DNA from: Pontibacter russatus
GTDB taxonomy: Bacteria > Bacteroidota > Bacteroidia > Cytophagales > Hymenobacteraceae
Length of the DNA: 64,000 nucleotides
NCBI RefSeq assembly: GCF_009931655.1
Contig: NZ_CP047984.1
Location: 4,357,001 to 4,421,000, forward strand
Reading direction: 5' to 3'
How positions within the stretch are numbered: the stretch's first letter is position 1; each line of letters begins with the position of its first letter. The notes beneath the pieces were generated by a model. The model was not told where the DNA came from. It saw only the letters and a list, made by a program, of their open reading frames with translations, and did no database searches. Made by a program: the position numbers and the translations under genes. This document shows positions 60,756-64,000 of the stretch, in pieces.

Positions 60756-61565
60756 ATGACCGACACGACCAGCACAGTTGAGATGCAGACGATGGAGTTT
60801 GTGCATTATGAGGTAAACGAGCGCGTTGGCTATATCACGCTGGCCCGCGCCGAGAAGCGGAACGCCCTGAACCAGGAGGTGGTGTCGCAGCTGAAGCGCG
60901 CTTTTGCCACCGCCGAGGACGACGAGGCCTGCAAGGTGATCGTGCTGCGGGCGGAGGGGAGCGTGTTTTGCGCCGGGGCCGATCTGGAGTATATTCAGCG
61001 CCTGCAGCAGAACAACTACCACGAGAACCTGCTGGACTCCACCCACCTGATGGAGTTGTTCCGGCTTATATATACCCTGAAGAAAGTAGTGATCGCCCAG
61101 GTACACGGCCATGCCATTGCCGGCGGCTGCGGCCTCGCGGCCGTCTGCGATTTCAGCTTCGCGGTGCCGGAGGCCCGGTTTGGCTACACTGAGGTGAAGG
61201 TGGGCTTTATACCAGCCATCGTGACGGTGTTCCTGTTGCGAAAGCTGGGCGAGGCCCGGGCCAGGCAACTGCTGCTGACCGGCGACCTGGTTCCGGCAGA
61301 GGAGGCGGAGCGTTACGGGTTGATAAACTATGTGGTGCCGGCAGCTGAGCTGGAGACACGCGTTTTCGCCTTCGCACGGAAACTCTGCACCGAAAATTCG
61401 CGCCAGTCGGTGGAGGTGACCAAGGAGATGATTGCGCGGGTGCAGGGCATGGGGCTGGAGGAAGGCCTGCAGTACGCGGCCGAGATGAACGCCGTGGCCC
61501 GGGGCAGCGAGGACTGCCAGCGCGGCATTGCCGCTTTTCTGAACAAAGAGCCGCTGACGTGGTAG
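60756..61565 (+). CDS. Enoyl-CoA hydratase/isomerase family protein
   Basis: A 269-residue crotonase-fold enzyme: RNALNQEVVSQL near 34, FCAGADLEYIQ near 71, HGHAIAGGCGLAAVCDFSFA near 112 (oxyanion hole) and FGYTEVKVGFIPAIV near 139 with a catalytic Glu. Probably acts in phenylacetate or amino-acid catabolism, as PaaF/PaaG or a methylglutaconyl-CoA hydratase would. Divergent from tetR, sharing the operator region. I do not assign a single gene name. Confidence 0.88.
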   Translation: MTDTTSTVEMQTMEFVHYEVNERVGYITLARAEKRNALNQEVVSQLKRAFATAEDDEACKVIVLRAEGSVFCAGADLEYIQRLQQNNYHENLLDSTHLMELFRLIYTLKKVVIAQVHGHAIAGGCGLAAVCDFSFAVPEARFGYTEVKVGFIPAIVTVFLLRKLGEARARQLLLTGDLVPAEEAERYGLINYVVPAAELETRVFAFARKLCTENSRQSVEVTKEMIARVQGMGLEEGLQYAAEMNAVARGSEDCQRGIAAFLNKEPLTW

Positions 61566-61615
61566 CCGGTTGTTTAATATTTTAAACTATTTGTTAAACT
61601 TGCTGTTGATTGGAT

Positions 61616-62110
61616 ATGCTGACGGGCATCGGGATAATGCTGCTGACTTTTGTGGCGATGGAGGGAGTGGCGTGGATCATGCACAAGTACGTGCTGCACG
61701 GGTTTCTGTGGTTTGTCCACAGATCGCACCATACGCGCCATACCCACGCTTTTGAGCTGAACGACCTGTTTTTTGCCTATTATGGCACACTGGCGATGTT
61801 GTTCTTCGTATTCGGCAGCGACCCCATCGATTACAGGTTCTGGGTGGGCGCAGGCATCACGCTGTATGGCGTGGCCTACTTCCTGATTCATGATGTGTTC
61901 ATCCACCGGCGCATCAGAGTTTTCGGGAATACGTCTAATGTTTACCTCAAAGCGTTGAACATGGCGCACAAGGTGCATCATAAAGCCCGTGGCAAGCATG
62001 GTTCAGAGTCGTTCGGGATGCTCTGGGTGGCACCCCGGTACTTTAAGTCGGCATACGGAATAGTTAAAAAACAACAAGAGCGTGGCGCAGTATACAATCA
62101 AAGAACTTGA
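61616..62110 (+). CDS. crtZ: Beta-carotene hydroxylase, CrtZ-like
   Basis: A 164-residue membrane di-iron hydroxylase of the fatty-acid-hydroxylase superfamily that converts beta-carotene to zeaxanthin. Histidine boxes: HKYVLHG near 25, HRSHHTRHTH near 35, HDVFIHRR near 93 and HKVHHKAR near 119. I use the ATG at 61616; the earlier TTG (61610) is not needed. It overlaps the next gene by 29 bases. Context (CarH-like regulator, crtI) supports the assignment. Confidence 0.9.
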   Translation: MLTGIGIMLLTFVAMEGVAWIMHKYVLHGFLWFVHRSHHTRHTHAFELNDLFFAYYGTLAMLFFVFGSDPIDYRFWVGAGITLYGVAYFLIHDVFIHRRIRVFGNTSNVYLKALNMAHKVHHKARGKHGSESFGMLWVAPRYFKSAYGIVKKQQERGAVYNQRT

Positions 62111-62960
62111 GCATCTTTCCGGCATTAAGGCCCATACCATCCGCATCTGGGAGCAGCGCTACCATATATTAAACCCCAGGCGCACCGACACCAACATCCG
62201 CTACTACGACGATGCCGACCTGAAGTCGCTGCTCAACATCTCGCTGCTGAACGAGCGGGGCTACAAGATATCCAAAATTGCGCAGATGGAGCCGGAGCAG
62301 ATCCAGCGGACGGTGGCGGAACTGTGCGACTCGCCCTGCGCGTGCTCGCACCACGTGAGCGCCCTGGTGGCGGCGATGGTGGACATGGATGAGGTGAAGT
62401 TTGACAAGCAGCTTTCCACGGCAACGCTGCAACTGGGGCTGCACAGCGCGATGGAGGAAATCATATATCCCTTTCTGAACAAGATCGGCATCCTGTGGCA
62501 GACCAACAACATCTCGCCGGCGCACGAGCATTTCGTGAGCAACCTCATCCGCCAGAAGCTGATTGTGGCCATAGACGGCCAGACGCTTCGCCGCGAAGAG
62601 CAATCCACCACCTATATTCTTTACCTGCCCGAAGGCGAATTGCATGAACTGGCGCTGCTGTATATGAATTACATTCTCAGGGCGAACGGCCAGCACGTGG
62701 TGTACCTGGGGCAGAACCTCCCGTTCCCGGACCTGGAGCTGACCTACGAACAGTTCAAAAAGGCCTGTATCTGCACCGTGATGACATCCACGCCAGAGCG
62801 CGACCAGGTGCAGCATTACCTCAACCGGCTGTCGCAGCGTTTCCCGCACACCACCATCTACATATATGGCTTCCAGGCCCAGCACGATTTCCTGATAATA
62901 CCCTCTAACGTAAGGCGCCTCGGCTGCCTGCGCGACCTGGAGGCAGAGCTAAAGGCATAA
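62082..62960 (+). CDS. CarH-like MerR regulator (B12-binding type)
   Basis: A 292-residue MerR-family regulator. HTH: YTIKELEHLSGIKAHTIRIWEQR and IRYYDDADLKSL at the N-terminus; then a four-helix bundle with Wx9EH (Trp139, Glu149, His150), the light-sensing motif of CarH/LitR; then a Rossmann-like domain with E186-L-H188-E-L-A191, the lower B12 ligand motif ExHxxG with Ala for Gly. It likely represses carotenoid genes in the dark through adenosylcobalamin. The start is a GTG inside the end of crtZ, so translation is coupled. Confidence 0.85.
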   Translation: MAQYTIKELEHLSGIKAHTIRIWEQRYHILNPRRTDTNIRYYDDADLKSLLNISLLNERGYKISKIAQMEPEQIQRTVAELCDSPCACSHHVSALVAAMVDMDEVKFDKQLSTATLQLGLHSAMEEIIYPFLNKIGILWQTNNISPAHEHFVSNLIRQKLIVAIDGQTLRREEQSTTYILYLPEGELHELALLYMNYILRANGQHVVYLGQNLPFPDLELTYEQFKKACICTVMTSTPERDQVQHYLNRLSQRFPHTTIYIYGFQAQHDFLIIPSNVRRLGCLRDLEAELKA

Positions 62961-63003
62961 ATTTCTGGCTTGGCAATCCGCGCGCGCGTCTTTGCCGTTT
63001 ATA

Positions 63004-63025
63004 TGAAGGGCGCGTGAAGGGCGCG
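63004..63025. repeat. 11-bp tandem repeat upstream of the sigma factor
   Basis: TGAAGGGCGCG is repeated twice in a row between the CarH-like gene and the ECF sigma gene. Confidence 0.55.
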
Positions 63026-63158
63026 GGCGCTCGGCATTCCTGTGTCGTTCGCCTTAAAAACAGGTACATAAGCAGGGTTTTTCAGGGTGTTTGTCGTATT
63101 TGTTTAACATTTCTTAAAAATAAAGTAAACAGAATGAGTTTAATTTCTGATTACTTCG

Positions 63159-63166
63159 TATATTTG
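63159..63166 (+). promoter_or_regulatory. -7 box for the ECF sigma gene
   Basis: TATATTTG matches TAnnTTTG and lies 31 bp before the ATG at 63197. A hairpin starts right after it. Confidence 0.6.
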
Positions 63167-63185
63167 TTTATGGTTCAACCATAAA
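63167..63185. promoter_or_regulatory. Palindrome over the start site of the ECF sigma gene
   Basis: TTTATGGT and ACCATAAA pair perfectly around TCA. It covers the predicted transcription start, so it may be an operator for the CarH-like protein or another regulator, or an RNA hairpin at the 5' end. Confidence 0.5.
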
Positions 63186-63196
63186 AGTATAAACAA

Positions 63197-63712
63197 ATGA
63201 CATCCATCGAATTCAACTCCCTCGTACAGAACATAGCACAGTCTCTTCGGCCGGTGGCCATGAACCTGACGCGCGACGTGGACGACGCCAAGGACCTGGT
63301 GCAGGAAACGATGCTCAAGGCGCTCACCAACCGCGACAAGTTCAAGTCCGGCACCAACCTAAAGGCATGGTTGTACACCATCATGCGCAACACGTTCATC
63401 AACAACTACAACAAGATTACCAAGCGCAGCAGCAACATCGACAGCGCCGAGTACCTGCAGTACCTGAACACGGACGAAAGCTACATCACGCAGAACAAGG
63501 GCACAGCCACTTTCGTGATGAACGACATAAACGCGGCCATTGCCAACCTCAGCGAGGAGCACCGCGCCCCTTTTATGATGTACTATATAGGCTACAAGTA
63601 CCTTGAGATCGCCGAGAAGCTCCAGATTCCGATTGGCACGGTGAAAAACCGCATCCACATTGCCCGGAAAGAGCTGAAGCAGGCGCTGAAGGTGTATAAC
63701 AGAGACATGTAA
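63197..63712 (+). CDS. ECF-type RNA polymerase sigma factor
   Basis: A 171-residue sigma-70 family member with regions 2 and 4 only. Region 2: DVDDAKDLVQETMLKALTNRDKF near 27 and LKAWLYTIMRNTFINNYNK near 55; region 4: LSEEHRAPFMMYYIGYKYLEIAEKLQIPIGTVKNRIHIARKEL near 117 with an HTH. No anti-sigma gene is in the window. crtI starts 24 bp downstream, so the two are probably one transcript, and the factor may drive carotenoid genes. Confidence 0.9.
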   Translation: MTSIEFNSLVQNIAQSLRPVAMNLTRDVDDAKDLVQETMLKALTNRDKFKSGTNLKAWLYTIMRNTFINNYNKITKRSSNIDSAEYLQYLNTDESYITQNKGTATFVMNDINAAIANLSEEHRAPFMMYYIGYKYLEIAEKLQIPIGTVKNRIHIARKELKQALKVYNRDM

Positions 63713-63736
63713 TTGGCTTTATCCGCACCTAACGGC

Positions 63737-64000
63737 ATGGCACCCCCTCGCGTAATCGTGATCGGATCCGGTTTTTCCGGCTTGTCGGCGGCAACGTGCC
63801 TTGCCGAAATGGGGTATGCCGTGACGGTGCTGGAGAAAAACAGTGGCCCCGGCGGGCGGGCGCGAAGCTTTTCCGCCGAAGGTTTTACATATGACATGGG
63901 CCCCAGCTGGTACTGGATGCCCGATGTGTTCGAGTCTTACTTTGGTCGCTTCGGCAAGCGCGTGTCCGACTACTACGACCTTAAGCGCCTGGACCCTTCC
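63737..64000 (+). CDS. crtI: Phytoene desaturase CrtI, N-terminal part (runs off the window)
   Basis: First 88 codons only. N-terminal FAD-binding motif VIVIGSGFSGLSAATCLAEMG, then VTVLEKNSGPGGRARSF and FTYDMGPSWYWMPDVFESYF, all typical of the phytoene/carotenoid desaturases. Sequence ends at the window edge without a stop codon, so length cannot be judged. Located directly after the sigma-factor gene. Confidence 0.9.
   Translation, partial: MAPPRVIVIGSGFSGLSAATCLAEMGYAVTVLEKNSGPGGRARSFSAEGFTYDMGPSWYWMPDVFESYFGRFGKRVSDYYDLKRLDPS

Noticed and set aside
1..64000. CRISPR array, tRNA/rRNA genes, insertion sequences, prophage
   Set aside because: I found no regularly spaced repeats, no cloverleaf or rRNA sequence, and no transposase, integrase or phage structural gene.

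Overview
The window looks like a chromosome segment of a GC-rich Bacteroidota bacterium, most likely the Hymenobacteraceae (Pontibacter-like). Reasons: a type IX secretion sorting tail and a gingipain-like C25 protease with a PorV/PorQ-type partner, Bacteroidota-type -7 boxes (TAnnTTTG) upstream of several genes, a nuoH-N block, iscS-iscU-iscA, a phenylacetyl-CoA epoxidase cluster and the start of a carotenoid cluster. The genus is an inference; no rRNA or tRNA gene was seen.

Layout. 0-11.3 kb: envelope and housekeeping genes (PQQ sugar dehydrogenase lipoprotein, two paralogous LEA-like lipoproteins around a secreted metalloprotease, an M28 peptidase, an AT-rich orphan gene, a beta-barrel protein, an SDR enzyme, a Nudix hydrolase, an alkaline-phosphatase-fold lipoprotein and a secreted kinase-like protein). 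11.3-19.8 kb: ABC-F ATPase, RDD protein, glutamate racemase, a UPF0323-like lipoprotein paired with a glutathionylspermidine-synthase-like ATP-grasp enzyme, then glycerate kinase with a GntP permease. 19.9-30.2 kb: nuoHIJKLMN followed closely by a long purF. 30.4-37.3 kb: a T9SS cargo protein, the isc operon on the minus strand, methylmalonyl-CoA epimerase, the tRNA t6A enzyme and cca. 37.5-47 kb: PspC/DUF2807 protein with its PadR regulator, then a PorV-like barrel and a 1,682-residue C25 protease. 47-53.6 kb: folA, namZ-fmt, an FtsX-type permease, MscS, an M23-like protein and an HNH/AP2 protein. 53.8-61.6 kb: phenylacetate genes (paaE on plus; tetR-paaABCD on minus; an enoyl-CoA hydratase) with an oligoendopeptidase inserted. 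61.6-64 kb: crtZ, a CarH-like MerR regulator, an ECF sigma factor and a truncated crtI, probably a light-responsive carotenoid locus that continues beyond the window.

Non-coding signals are unusually rich. A structured intergenic element of about 120 bp with inverted ends is present twice (17.0 and 21.6 kb). TATATA is strikingly frequent in otherwise GC-rich DNA, inside genes as well as outside. Several terminators between convergent genes are long near-perfect hairpins whose outer arms are TATATA runs. AT-rich short repeats sit in front of nuoM, tsaC, folA, iscU and paaA/B. No CRISPR array, insertion sequence or phage was found.
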